A DNA stretch of 64,000 nucleotides from Mycobacterium asiaticum. Its GTDB lineage: Bacteria; Actinomycetota; Actinomycetes; Mycobacteriales; Mycobacteriaceae. Positions 47,235-55,255 of this stretch are shown in pieces. The position numbers and the translations under genes were made by a program. Under the pieces are notes generated by a model. It was not told the origin of the DNA. It worked only from the letters and a program-made list of their open reading frames with translations, and searched no databases. Every line of letters starts with the position of its first letter. Positions within the stretch are counted from its first letter, which is position 1. The stretch lies in assembly GCF_001668675.1 (NCBI RefSeq), contig NZ_LZKQ01000189.1, forward strand, positions 1 through 64,000. The letters are read 5' to 3'.

Positions 47235-47861
47235 GTGGCCCCGCCCGACACTTCGGTATGGCTGATCGCCGGGTACTCGCTGATCCTGGTGGCCATCGGG
47301 TGGTGTTTCGACGTGATGGCCCGGCATGCCTCGGCGCGCGCGGCGGCATGGCGCACCGGGCAATTCCGCTACCGGCCCGACCACGACGCCTGGGTGTGTC
47401 CGCAGGATCACTGGTTGTGGCCGACTTCCTTCGACCCCAAGCACCGGGTGATGCGCTACCGGGCGCTGCCGGTGGTATGCAACAGTTGTCCGGTCAAGTC
47501 CACCTGCACCACTTCGGATCACGGCCGGGAGATCAGCCGTGACATCGATCCGTGGCCGCATTCCGAGGCCGGGCGTTTCCACCGCGGAATCGCCTGCAGC
47601 GTAGCGGCTTTCGGAATCGTTCTGCCGATGGCGACACTTGTTACCAACCATTCGCCGGCGGATGCGTTGGTGTTGACCGGCACCGCGGCGGTCGTCGTGC
47701 TGTTCGGGCTGCCGCTGGCCCGCCACCTGTGGAACACCCCGGCCAACGCGCCGGAGCACCTACCGCACCGCACCGCCATCGAGGACCAGGTGGCCGCGGC
47801 GATCGACCGCTATTCCACCCGCTGGGGCGGATGGGAAGGCAAGGAGGAGCAGACGAAATGA
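47235..47861 (+). CDS. Membrane protein with a zinc-ribbon-like cysteine domain
   Basis: 208 residues. One N-terminal helix (about 9-27), a soluble domain with cysteines in WVCPQDHWLW and VVCNSCPVKSTCTTS (about 55-97), and two more helices (about 118-135 and 138-157) precede a charged tail. The C-x2-C-type spacing with YRPDHDAW...MRYRALPVVC resembles the zinc-binding linker of IS1182-type transposases, but no transposase core is present. It starts 3 bp after norB and overlaps the slipin gene by 4 bp, so it belongs to the NO-reductase operon. A metal or Fe-S role there is plausible and unproven. Confidence 0.7.
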   Translation: MAPPDTSVWLIAGYSLILVAIGWCFDVMARHASARAAAWRTGQFRYRPDHDAWVCPQDHWLWPTSFDPKHRVMRYRALPVVCNSCPVKSTCTTSDHGREISRDIDPWPHSEAGRFHRGIACSVAAFGIVLPMATLVTNHSPADALVLTGTAAVVVLFGLPLARHLWNTPANAPEHLPHRTAIEDQVAAAIDRYSTRWGGWEGKEEQTK

Positions 47862-48646
47862 CCGGTGTGTGGATTGGGGCGGTCGCCGTCGCGGTGCTGG
47901 CGCTGCTCGCGGTGCTCTCGTTGACGGTGTTGCGCGAGTACGAACGGGGGGTGGTGTTCCGGATGGGCCACGTCCGCCCGCTCTACCAACCCGGACTGCG
48001 ATTGCTCGTTCCCCTGATGGACCGGATGATCCGGGTCGACCAGCGGCTGGTGACGCTGACCATCCCACCGCAGGAAGTGATCACCCGCGACAACGTGCCG
48101 GCCCGAGTCAATGCGGTGGTGATGTTTCAGGTCACCGACCCGCTGAAAGCGATTCTGGCGGTGGAGAATTACGCGGTGGCGACCTCGCAGATCGCCCAGA
48201 CGACGCTGCGGTCGCTGCTGGGCCGCGCCGACCTGGACACCCTGCTGGCCCACCGGGAGGACCTCAACAGCGATCTGCGCACGATCATTGATAAGATGAC
48301 CGAGCCCTGGGGTGTGCAGGTGCGTGTGGTGGAGATCAAGGACGTCGAGATTCCCGAGTCGATGCAACGCGCGATGGCACGCGAAGCCGAGGCCGAGCGC
48401 GAGCGCCGCGCGAAGGTGATCAATGCACGTGGTGAGCTGCAGGCGTCTGAGGAGTTGCGCCAGGCCGCCGAGACACTGTCGAAGAGCCCGGCGTCGCTGC
48501 AGTTGCGTTATCTGCAAACGCTTCTGGAGTTGGGTGCGGATCAGAACTCGACGGTGGTCTTCCCACTGCCCGTCGACATCATCACGCCGTTCCTGCGCAA
48601 TCCGGACGCGCTAACGGACTTGCGGGCGGCCAAGAACTCCCATTGA
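47858..48646 (+). CDS. Slipin/stomatin-like SPFH (band 7) protein
   Basis: 262 residues. One N-terminal membrane helix (about 4-23) is followed by the SPFH domain: LREYERGVVFRMGHVRPLYQPGLRLLVPLMDRMIRVDQR, then VQVRVVEIKDVEIPESMQRAMAREAEAERERRAKVI and a coiled coil. Slipins organise membrane domains and protein turnover. The ATG overlaps the previous stop (ATGA). It is the last gene of the NO-reductase operon, so it may assist assembly or protection of qNOR. Confidence 0.9.
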   Translation: MTGVWIGAVAVAVLALLAVLSLTVLREYERGVVFRMGHVRPLYQPGLRLLVPLMDRMIRVDQRLVTLTIPPQEVITRDNVPARVNAVVMFQVTDPLKAILAVENYAVATSQIAQTTLRSLLGRADLDTLLAHREDLNSDLRTIIDKMTEPWGVQVRVVEIKDVEIPESMQRAMAREAEAERERRAKVINARGELQASEELRQAAETLSKSPASLQLRYLQTLLELGADQNSTVVFPLPVDIITPFLRNPDALTDLRAAKNSH

Positions 48647-48651
48647 CGCCG

Positions 48652-49005
48652 CTAGTCTTCGAACTGCTGCGGTGCGTCCGGCGGCTCGGACGGAGCGAAT
48701 CGCCAGTTGTCCGGGTTCTTCGGTGAGTACACGACGGGCAGCTGCTGGCCGGTGGCAGGCCTGGGCGCATCGTCGCCGACGACCAGGCGTCCGTACACGG
48801 CGTGCTCGTTCACGGTGGGCCCATTGATCACCCCGGAAATGGTGACGAACTGCTGCCCGGAGGCGTCGGGCGGGCCCGAGGTGACACCGGTCACCAGGAG
48901 TGTGCCGCTGGCCAGGGCGCCCCGCGGGCCGGGCTTGATGAACCGTGGCGCCAAAAAGACGACGAGCACCGCGACGAGCAGCAGCAGCACCATGAATTCC
49001 CACAC
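48652..49005 (-). CDS. Small membrane-anchored protein
   Basis: 117 residues from GTG at 49005, with an ATG four codons later as alternative. A single N-terminal helix ([19 protein letters not shown]) is followed by a beta-rich outside domain with [27 protein letters not shown] and [17 protein letters not shown]. The conserved YSPKNPDNW ending is seen in unnamed mycobacterial membrane proteins. It is divergent from hisN with 23 bp between the starts. Function unknown. Confidence 0.6.
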   Translation of the reverse strand: MWEFMVLLLLVAVLVVFLAPRFIKPGPRGALASGTLLVTGVTSGPPDASGQQFVTISGVINGPTVNEHAVYGRLVVGDDAPRPATGQQLPVVYSPKNPDNWRFAPSEPPDAPQQFED

Positions 49006-49028
49006 ATGTCCATGGTAGGACTGCTGGC

Positions 49029-49826
49029 ATGAGTCACCCGGATTCGACGGATTTGCGGTTTGCGCTGGCCCTGGCCGACCGGGCGGACGCGGTGACTCGC
49101 GCCCGGTTCGGTGCGATCGACCTGCGCGTCGAGACCAAGCCCGATTTGACACCGGTGACCGACGCCGACCGCGCCGTGGAAACGGAATTGCGCGACGCGA
49201 TATCCGCCGAGCGGCCCGGGGACAGCGTGCTAGGCGAGGAGTTCGGCGGTACCGCAACATTCGCCGGCCGGCAGTGGATCATCGATCCCATCGACGGCAC
49301 CAAGAACTTCGTCCGCGGGGTGCCGGTGTGGGCCAGCCTGATCGCACTGCTGCAGGACGGCGTCCCGATCGTCGGTGTGGTGAGCGCCCCAGCGCTGCAG
49401 CGACGGTGGTGGGCGGCCAGCGGTCAGGGCGCCCACGCATCGGTAGACGGCGGACCTGCCCGGTCGTTGTCCGTTTCCGCTGTGGCACAACTGGATTGGG
49501 CGAGCTTGTCATTTTCCAGCTTGTCCGGCTGGGCGCAGTTGGGTCTGCGCGAGCGCTTCATCGATCTGACCGATGCGGTCTGGCGGGTGCGCGCGTACGG
49601 CGACTTCCTGTCCTACTGCCTGCTGGCCGAGGGCGCCGTCGACATCGCCGCCGAACCCGAGGTATCGGTGTGGGACCTCGCCGCCCTCGACATCCTGGTC
49701 CGCGAAGCGGGCGGGAGATTCACCGCCCTCGACGGCGCCCCCGGACCGCACGGCGGCAGTGCCGTGGCGACCAACGATCTGCTGCATGAACAGGTATTGA
49801 GCGCCTTGGAGTTCGGTGTGAATTAG
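49029..49826 (+). CDS. hisN: Histidinol-phosphate phosphatase HisN (inositol-monophosphatase family)
   Basis: 265 residues. Metal-binding motifs are GEEFGG (E at about 70), [15 protein letters not shown], and the C-terminal [18 protein letters not shown]. This is the Rv3137-type enzyme that removes phosphate from L-histidinol phosphate in histidine synthesis; inositol phosphates are possible alternative substrates of the fold. It precedes fadE24 as in M. tuberculosis. Confidence 0.9.
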   Translation: MSHPDSTDLRFALALADRADAVTRARFGAIDLRVETKPDLTPVTDADRAVETELRDAISAERPGDSVLGEEFGGTATFAGRQWIIDPIDGTKNFVRGVPVWASLIALLQDGVPIVGVVSAPALQRRWWAASGQGAHASVDGGPARSLSVSAVAQLDWASLSFSSLSGWAQLGLRERFIDLTDAVWRVRAYGDFLSYCLLAEGAVDIAAEPEVSVWDLAALDILVREAGGRFTALDGAPGPHGGSAVATNDLLHEQVLSALEFGVN

Positions 49827-49842
49827 GCAACACAGCCCTATC

Positions 49843-49864
49843 TATCTTACTCCGGAGTAAGATA
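49843..49864. promoter_or_regulatory. 22-bp perfect palindrome upstream of fadE24
   Basis: TATCTTACTCC joined directly to its reverse complement GGAGTAAGATA, with no spacer. It ends 40 bp before the fadE24 start and overlaps an AT-rich stretch suitable for a -10 region. It looks like an operator for a TetR-type repressor; the regulator is not next to it. Confidence 0.75.
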
Positions 49865-49904
49865 CGGTTGTACACGCAACGCCCCAACGACCGAGGCTGC
49901 CGAT

Positions 49905-51305
49905 ATGACCGACACCGCTCCTAAACCCACCCGCAAGGGCCGCAAAGGCCGTGGCGAACAGACCGCGATCGGGATGCAGCCACACAAGCGAACCGGCGTC
50001 GACGTCGCCATCGCCCTGATCACCCCGATCGTCGGCCAGGAATTCCTGGACAAGTACAACCTGCGTGGTCCGCTCAACCGCACGCTGCAGTACGGCACCA
50101 AGACGGTGTTCTCCACCATGGGCGCCGCAAGTCGGCAGTTCAAGAAGGTGCAGAGCCTGCGCGGCGCGCCGACCCGGCTCAAGTCCAGCGGTAAGGATTA
50201 CTTCGACCTGACGCCGGACGACGACCAGCAGATGATCGTCGAGACCGTCGAGGAATTCGCCGCCGAGATCCTGCGGCCGGCCGCCCACGACGCCGACGAA
50301 GCCGCCACTTATCCCTCGGGTCCCTCCGGCTTACTCGCCAAAGCGGCCGAGCTCGGCATCACCGCGATCAACATCCCCGAGGAGTTCGACGGCATCGCCG
50401 AGCACCGCTCGGCGGTGACGAACGTGCTGGTGGCCGAGGCGCTCGCGTACGGCGACATGGGACAGGCGCTGCCGATCCTGGCGCCCGGTGGCGTGGCCTC
50501 AGCGCTGGTCCATTGGGGAAGCGCCGACCAGCAGGACACCTACCTCAAAGAGTTCGCCGGCGAGAATGTGCCGCAGGCCTGCGTAGCCATCGCCGAGCCG
50601 CAGCCGCTTTTCGATCCGACGCGGCTGCGCACCACCGCGGTGCGGACCCCGTCGGGCTACCGGCTGGACGGCGTGAAGTCACTGGTGCCGGCCGCGGCCG
50701 ACGCCGAGCTCTTCATCATCGCCGCACAGCTCAACGGCAAACCCGCGCTGTTCATCGTGGAATCGTCCAGCCAGGGCCTCACCGTTACGCCGGACCCCAG
50801 CATGGGTATCCGCGCTGCGGCCCTGGGGCAGGTCGAACTGAACGGTGTGACGGTGCCGCTGCATGCCCGGCTGGGCGAAGACGGGGCCACCGACGACGAC
50901 TACTCCGAAGCGATCGCGCTGTCGCGCCTGGGGTGGGCCGCGCTGGCGGTCGGCACCTCGCACGCGGTGCTCGACTACGTCGTCCCTTACGTGAAGGAAC
51001 GCCAAGCGTTCGGCGAGCCGATCGCCCGGCGTCAGGCCGTCGCATTCATGTGCGCCAACATCGCCATCGAGTTGGACGGGCTGCGGCTGATCACCTGGCG
51101 CGGCGCCTCCCGCGCCGAGCAGGGCCTGCCGTTCGCCCGCGAGGCGGCGCTGGCCAAGCGGCTCGGTTCGGACAAGGGCATGCAGATCGGCCTTGACGGG
51201 GTGCAGCTGCTGGGCGGCCACGGTTTCACCAAGGAACACCCGGTCGAACGCTGGTACCGCGATTTGCGGGCGATCGGCGTCGCCGAGGGCGTAGTGGTCA
51301 TCTAG
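49905..51305 (+). CDS. fadE24: Acyl-CoA dehydrogenase FadE24
   Basis: 466 residues. An N-terminal extension of about 75 residues (KPTRKGRKGRGEQTAIGMQPHKRTG...) precedes the dehydrogenase core, which includes PEEFDGIAEHRSAVTNVLVAEALAYGDMGQALPIL and MQIGLDGVQLLGGHGFTKEHPVERWYRDLRAIGVAEG. It is the partner of FadE23. In M. tuberculosis the pair is known to be isoniazid-inducible. The substrate is not established. The preceding palindrome suggests dedicated repression. Confidence 0.92.
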   Translation: MTDTAPKPTRKGRKGRGEQTAIGMQPHKRTGVDVAIALITPIVGQEFLDKYNLRGPLNRTLQYGTKTVFSTMGAASRQFKKVQSLRGAPTRLKSSGKDYFDLTPDDDQQMIVETVEEFAAEILRPAAHDADEAATYPSGPSGLLAKAAELGITAINIPEEFDGIAEHRSAVTNVLVAEALAYGDMGQALPILAPGGVASALVHWGSADQQDTYLKEFAGENVPQACVAIAEPQPLFDPTRLRTTAVRTPSGYRLDGVKSLVPAAADAELFIIAAQLNGKPALFIVESSSQGLTVTPDPSMGIRAAALGQVELNGVTVPLHARLGEDGATDDDYSEAIALSRLGWAALAVGTSHAVLDYVVPYVKERQAFGEPIARRQAVAFMCANIAIELDGLRLITWRGASRAEQGLPFAREAALAKRLGSDKGMQIGLDGVQLLGGHGFTKEHPVERWYRDLRAIGVAEGVVVI

Positions 51306-51331
51306 GTTTTCGAGCGAACGAAAGAACAGTC

Positions 51332-52534
51332 ATGGCAATCAATTTGGAGCTCCCCCGCAAACTGCAAGCGGTCGTCACCAAGACGCACCAGGGCGTTGCG
51401 GAGCTGGTGCGGCCCATTGCCCGCAAGTACGACCTGCGCGAACACGCCTACCCGGTCGAACTCGACACCCTGATCAGCCTGTTCGAGGGCGCGTCGGAGT
51501 CCTACAGCTTCGCCGGCGCGGGCGAACTGCGTGGTGCCGAGAACAAGGAAGACAACCACAACGGCGCTAACATGGCCGCGCTGGTGCAGACCTTGGAAGC
51601 CAGCTGGGGTGACGTCGCGATGATGCTGTCCATCCCCTACCAGGGCTTGGGCAACGCGGCGATTTCCGCCGTGGCCACCGAGGAGCAACTGGAGCGCCTC
51701 GGCAAGGTGTGGGCCGCCATGGCCATCACCGAGCCGGGGTTCGGCTCCGACTCGGCGGCGGTCACGACGACCGCCAAGCTCGACGGCGACGAATATGTGA
51801 TCAACGGCGAGAAGATCTTCGTCACCGCGGGTTCGCGTGCCACCCACATCGTGGTCTGGGCAACCCTGGACAAGTCGCAGGGCCGCGCGGCGATCAAGTC
51901 GTTCATCGTGCCGCGGGAGCACCCGGGTGTCACGGTGGAACGTCTCGAGCACAAGCTCGGCATCAAGGGATCCGACACCGCGGTGATCCGCTTCGACAAT
52001 GCCCGCATTCCCAAGGACAATCTGCTGGGCAATCCGGAAATCGAAGTCGGCAAAGGCTTTTCCGGTGTGATGGAGACGTTCGACAACACCCGGCCGATCG
52101 TGGCCGCGATGGCCGTCGGCATCGGGCGGGCCGCGCTGGAGGAAATCCGCAAGATCCTCGCCGAGGCCGGAGTGGAGATCGACTACGACCGGCCCGCGCA
52201 GGTGCAGAGCGCGGCGGCCGCCGAGTTCCTGCGGATGGAAGCCGACTGGGAAGCGGCCTATCTGCTGTCGTTGCGCGCCGCCTGGCAGGCCGACAATAAC
52301 ATCCCCAACTCCAAAGAAGCGTCGATGAGCAAGGCGAAGGCCGGCCGGATGGCCAGTGACGTCACGCTCAAAGCGGTCGAATTGGCCGGCACCACCGGCT
52401 ATTCCGAGCAAACACTGTTGGAGAAGTGGGGACGGGACTCCAAGATCCTGGACATCTTCGAGGGCACCCAACAGATTCAGCAGCTGGTGGTCGCCCGCCG
52501 CCTGCTGGGCCTGTCGTCCGCCGAACTCAAGTAG
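51332..52534 (+). CDS. fadE23: Acyl-CoA dehydrogenase FadE23
   Basis: 400 residues. AMAITEPGFGSDSAAVTTTAKLDGDEYVINGEKIF is the FAD/acyl motif; ETFDNTRPIVAAMAVGIGRAALEE and ILDIFEGTQQIQQLVVARRLLG complete the C-terminal domain. Like fadE24 it has a long N-terminal region. It follows fadE24 by 26 bp and is likely its heteromeric partner. A 19-bp-stem terminator lies 13 bp after the stop. Confidence 0.93.
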   Translation: MAINLELPRKLQAVVTKTHQGVAELVRPIARKYDLREHAYPVELDTLISLFEGASESYSFAGAGELRGAENKEDNHNGANMAALVQTLEASWGDVAMMLSIPYQGLGNAAISAVATEEQLERLGKVWAAMAITEPGFGSDSAAVTTTAKLDGDEYVINGEKIFVTAGSRATHIVVWATLDKSQGRAAIKSFIVPREHPGVTVERLEHKLGIKGSDTAVIRFDNARIPKDNLLGNPEIEVGKGFSGVMETFDNTRPIVAAMAVGIGRAALEEIRKILAEAGVEIDYDRPAQVQSAAAAEFLRMEADWEAAYLLSLRAAWQADNNIPNSKEASMSKAKAGRMASDVTLKAVELAGTTGYSEQTLLEKWGRDSKILDIFEGTQQIQQLVVARRLLGLSSAELK

Positions 52535-52546
52535 CCCCCGCGAGCA

Positions 52547-52592
52547 GACGCGAAAGCGCCCCAAAATGGCCAATTTGGGGCGCTTTCGCGTC
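52547..52592. terminator. Very stable hairpin between convergent genes
   Basis: Arms GACGCGAAAGCGCCCCAAA (52547-52565) and TTTGGGGCGCTTTCGCGTC (52574-52592) pair perfectly over 19 bp around an 8-bp loop and are followed by TTTT. It should end transcription of fadE23 and possibly of the convergent acetyltransferase gene. A shorter repeat, CAGACGCG/CGCGGTCTG, surrounds it. Confidence 0.85.
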
Positions 52593-52651
52593 TTTTCGCG
52601 GTCTGCGTAAGGTGATTGAGCGCGACAACGCGCTCGAATTGTTCGCTCGGC

Positions 52652-53179
52652 TTAGCTGACCTCTGGTGGCGGATCCACCTCTTCGTCGGGCGAAAGCAGA
52701 TCCAGCTGCCACCACTGCACATCGTGCCACGCACCCGCTTTCCAGCCGACCCGCCGATAGAGACCTGCCGGCTGGAAACCGAACGCTGCGTGTAACGCAT
52801 TGCTGGCTTCGTTGGGTTGGGTGATGCCGGCGAACGCGCGCCGGTAGCCCCGACCCGCGAGGTGACTCAGCAGTTCGGTGTACAGCAGCCGCCCGCCGCC
52901 CGCGCGCAACCGATCCGGGTTCAGATACACACTGGTCTCGATGGACCATCGATAAGCTGCGCGCGGATTGAATTGCTGCGCATAGGCATAACCCGCCACC
53001 GAACCGTCCACCTCGAGCACCAGCCACTGGTATTTCGCCCGGGCGGCGGCGATACGGTTCGCCATCAGCTCGGCAGACGGGACTTCGGTTTCGAACGTGA
53101 TCGCGGTGTCCAGCACATACGGGCGGTAGATCTGGGCACACGCGGCCGCATCGGCGGCGACTGCCGGGCGGACCAGCAT
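52652..53179 (-). CDS. GNAT-family N-acetyltransferase
   Basis: 175 residues from ATG at 53179. It follows the phosphinothricin-acetyltransferase-like pattern: IRPAVAADAAACAQIYRPYV...ITFETEVPS, GYAYAQQFNPRAAYRWSIETSVYL, an acetyl-CoA loop LRAGGGRLLYTELLSHLAGRGYRRAFAGI and SNALHAAFGFQPAGLYRRVGWKAGAWHDV. The substrate amine is unknown. The start shares a base with the stop of the aldo/keto reductase gene. Confidence 0.9.
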   Translation of the reverse strand: MLVRPAVAADAAACAQIYRPYVLDTAITFETEVPSAELMANRIAAARAKYQWLVLEVDGSVAGYAYAQQFNPRAAYRWSIETSVYLNPDRLRAGGGRLLYTELLSHLAGRGYRRAFAGITQPNEASNALHAAFGFQPAGLYRRVGWKAGAWHDVQWWQLDLLSPDEEVDPPPEVS

Positions 53180-54039
53180 CAGCCGGCGACAGCGTCCAGC
53201 TGGGCGCGCGTGTCTTCGTCGAGCTCGATATCCGCGACGGCCAGATTCTCCTCCAGGTGCCGCACCGAAGACGTGCCCGGGATCAGCAATACGTTGGGCG
53301 CCACGCTGAGCGTCCACGCCAGCGCGATCTGCGCCGGAGTGCGACCGAGCCGCTCAGCGGTGCTGCGCACCAGCTCATTACCGAGCACCGGATTGTTCGG
53401 ACCGGTGAACGCCGCTCCCAGCGGGAAGAAGGGCACAAAAGCTATTCCGCGCGAGACACATTCGTCCAGCACGGGTGCCGATGCCCGATGCACCAGGTTG
53501 AAAGCGTTCTGCACGCAGACAATCTCGGTGCCTTCCAGCGCGTGCCGCAGATGCGCGACGGTGATTTCGCTGAGTCCGATTCCCCCGATCAGCCCGTCGT
53601 CACGAGCGGCGATCAGGGCCGCCAGCTGGTCATCGAAAAGCTGGTCCGGCGCCTCGCTTTCGAACAGCCGCAGGTTGACCGCGGCCAGCTGATCCACTCC
53701 GAGCGTGCGCAGGTTGGCTTCCAGGTCGCGGCGCAGATCGGCCGGGTCGGACAGCGGCAACCAGGCACCCTGCTCGTCGCGACGCCCACCCACCTTGCTC
53801 ACCAGGGCCAAGTTCTCCGGGTACGGATGCAGCGCCTCGCGAATGAGCTCATTGGCGACGTTGGGCCCGTAGAACTGCGCGGTATCGATGTGGTTGACAC
53901 CGAGTTCCACCGCGCGCCGCAACACCGCAATCGCCTCGTCGTGGTCACGCGGCGGGCCCATCACGTTCGGCCCTGGCAGTTGCATTGCCCCGAAACCGAT
54001 CCGGGCAACCGGATACCGACCGAGCGGGAATGGGTTCAT
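53179..54039 (-). CDS. Aldo/keto reductase
   Basis: 286 residues, TIM barrel. The catalytic tetrad is visible: D in HIDTAQFYG with Y (QFYGPN), K in ALVSKVGG; the usual catalytic HxD position reads VNLRLFES, so the histidine is replaced. The NADPH-binding end is LLIPGTSSVRHLEENL. The missing histidine may alter activity toward carbonyls. It is translationally coupled to the acetyltransferase. Confidence 0.88.
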   Translation of the reverse strand: MNPFPLGRYPVARIGFGAMQLPGPNVMGPPRDHDEAIAVLRRAVELGVNHIDTAQFYGPNVANELIREALHPYPENLALVSKVGGRRDEQGAWLPLSDPADLRRDLEANLRTLGVDQLAAVNLRLFESEAPDQLFDDQLAALIAARDDGLIGGIGLSEITVAHLRHALEGTEIVCVQNAFNLVHRASAPVLDECVSRGIAFVPFFPLGAAFTGPNNPVLGNELVRSTAERLGRTPAQIALAWTLSVAPNVLLIPGTSSVRHLEENLAVADIELDEDTRAQLDAVAG

Positions 54040-54196
54040 GAGCTGAGATTAGCGTCGAACCAGGCAAACCTTCCACGCGCTGCTGGCGTCGGCGAGACGG
54101 CGACGACATCACCACGTCGATCGAAGGTGTGGCCCTGCTGGGTGAGCAGTTGCGGCCCCGCCATCGTGCCTTTTGAACCGGAAGTAGGGTGTCGAC

Positions 54197-55165
54197 ATGC
54201 GCGCAGCACGAGTGACTCAGCTGGATGGTCCGGACTCGATCGAAGTGGCCGAGATCGACGAACCCACCGGTGACGGTGTGGTTGTCGACGTGCATGCCGC
54301 CGGGGTGGCCTTCCCGGACGCGTTGCTCACCCGCGGTCTCTACCAGTACCGACCGGATCCGCCGTTCGTACTCGGCGCCGAGATCGCGGGCGTGGTGCGG
54401 TCGGCGCCGGACGGGGCGCACGTGCGGCCCGGTGACCGGGTCCTCGGCCTGACCATGCTCACCGGCGGCATGGCCGAGGTCGCCGTGCTCGCACCCGACC
54501 GGTTGTTCAAGCTGCCAGACAACGTCAGCTTCGAGGCCGGCGCCGGTGTGCTCTTCAACGACCTGACGGTGTACTTCGCGCTGGCCGTCCGCGGCCGATT
54601 GCAACAGGGCGAGACGGTGCTGGTGCACGGCGCGGCCGGCGGCATCGGCACGTCGGCGCTGCGATTGGCGCCGGCCTTGGGGGCGTCCCGCGTCATCGCC
54701 GTGGTCAGCTCCGAGGAGAAGGGCCAGATCGCCACCGCGGCAGGCGCCACCGATGTGGTGCTGGCCGATGGGTTCAAGGACGCGGTCAAGGAGTTGACCA
54801 GTGGTCGCGGCGTCGACATCGTGGTGGACCCGGTGGGCGGCGACCGCTTCACCGATTCGCTGCGCTCCCTCGCCCCGGCCGGACGGCTGCTGGTGATCGG
54901 CTTCACCGGTGGCGAAATACCGACCGTGAAGGTGAACCGGTTGCTGCTCAACAACATTGACGTTGTCGGTGTGGGTTGGGGCGCCTGGGCCGGCAGGCAT
55001 CCCGGTGCGCTCGAGGAGCAATGGGCGGCACTCGAAGAATTGTTCACGTCCGGCAAGCTGTCCCCTCCCGAGCCGGACGTCTTCCCGCTGGACGAGGCGG
55101 CGGCCGCGGTGGCGTCGCTGGAGAACCGCAGCGCCAAGGGCAAGGTCGTGCTGCGCGTCCGCTGA
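54197..55165 (+). CDS. fadB4: Quinone-oxidoreductase-like MDR protein FadB4
   Basis: 322 residues, zinc-free medium-chain reductase. The GroES-like domain (about 1-120) is followed by the nucleotide-binding motif VHGAAGGIGTSALRLA (about 142-157) and AVVSSEEKGQIATAAGATDVVLADG. It corresponds to Rv3141 (fadB4), here separated from fadE24-fadE23 by two genes on the other strand. Despite the name it should act as an NADPH-dependent enoyl or quinone reductase rather than a beta-oxidation FadB. Confidence 0.9.
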   Translation: MRAARVTQLDGPDSIEVAEIDEPTGDGVVVDVHAAGVAFPDALLTRGLYQYRPDPPFVLGAEIAGVVRSAPDGAHVRPGDRVLGLTMLTGGMAEVAVLAPDRLFKLPDNVSFEAGAGVLFNDLTVYFALAVRGRLQQGETVLVHGAAGGIGTSALRLAPALGASRVIAVVSSEEKGQIATAAGATDVVLADGFKDAVKELTSGRGVDIVVDPVGGDRFTDSLRSLAPAGRLLVIGFTGGEIPTVKVNRLLLNNIDVVGVGWGAWAGRHPGALEEQWAALEELFTSGKLSPPEPDVFPLDEAAAAVASLENRSAKGKVVLRVR

Positions 55166-55195
55166 CTCCGGCCGCACGCCACCAGCCTTGTGCCA

Positions 55196-55227
55196 AACTA
55201 AAAGAAAAAGTAATGTCACTTTTAGTT
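55196..55227. promoter_or_regulatory. AT-rich inverted repeat upstream of the catabolic operon
   Basis: AACTAAAAG (55196-55204) and CTTTTAGTT (55219-55227) form perfect 9-bp arms; a nested AAAAGT/ACTTTT pair sits inside. It begins 31 bp after the fadB4 stop and ends 28 bp before the first operon gene. It is a likely operator for the operon's own TetR (59686-60297). Confidence 0.6.
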
Positions 55228-55255
55228 CTGTAGCGGCGAAACCCCGGAGTCAGTC

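Noticed and set aside
44949..47759. A 936-codon open frame antisense to norB and the next gene
   Set aside because: It is the shadow of high-GC coding on the other strand: low-complexity H/R/D/Q-rich translation, no family motif and no ribosome site, while the plus strand encodes a clear NO reductase.
47235..47861. Transposase fragment, because of its IS1182-like cysteine linker
   Set aside because: It has membrane helices on both sides of the cysteine domain, a complete frame coupled to its neighbours, and no DDE core or flanking repeats.
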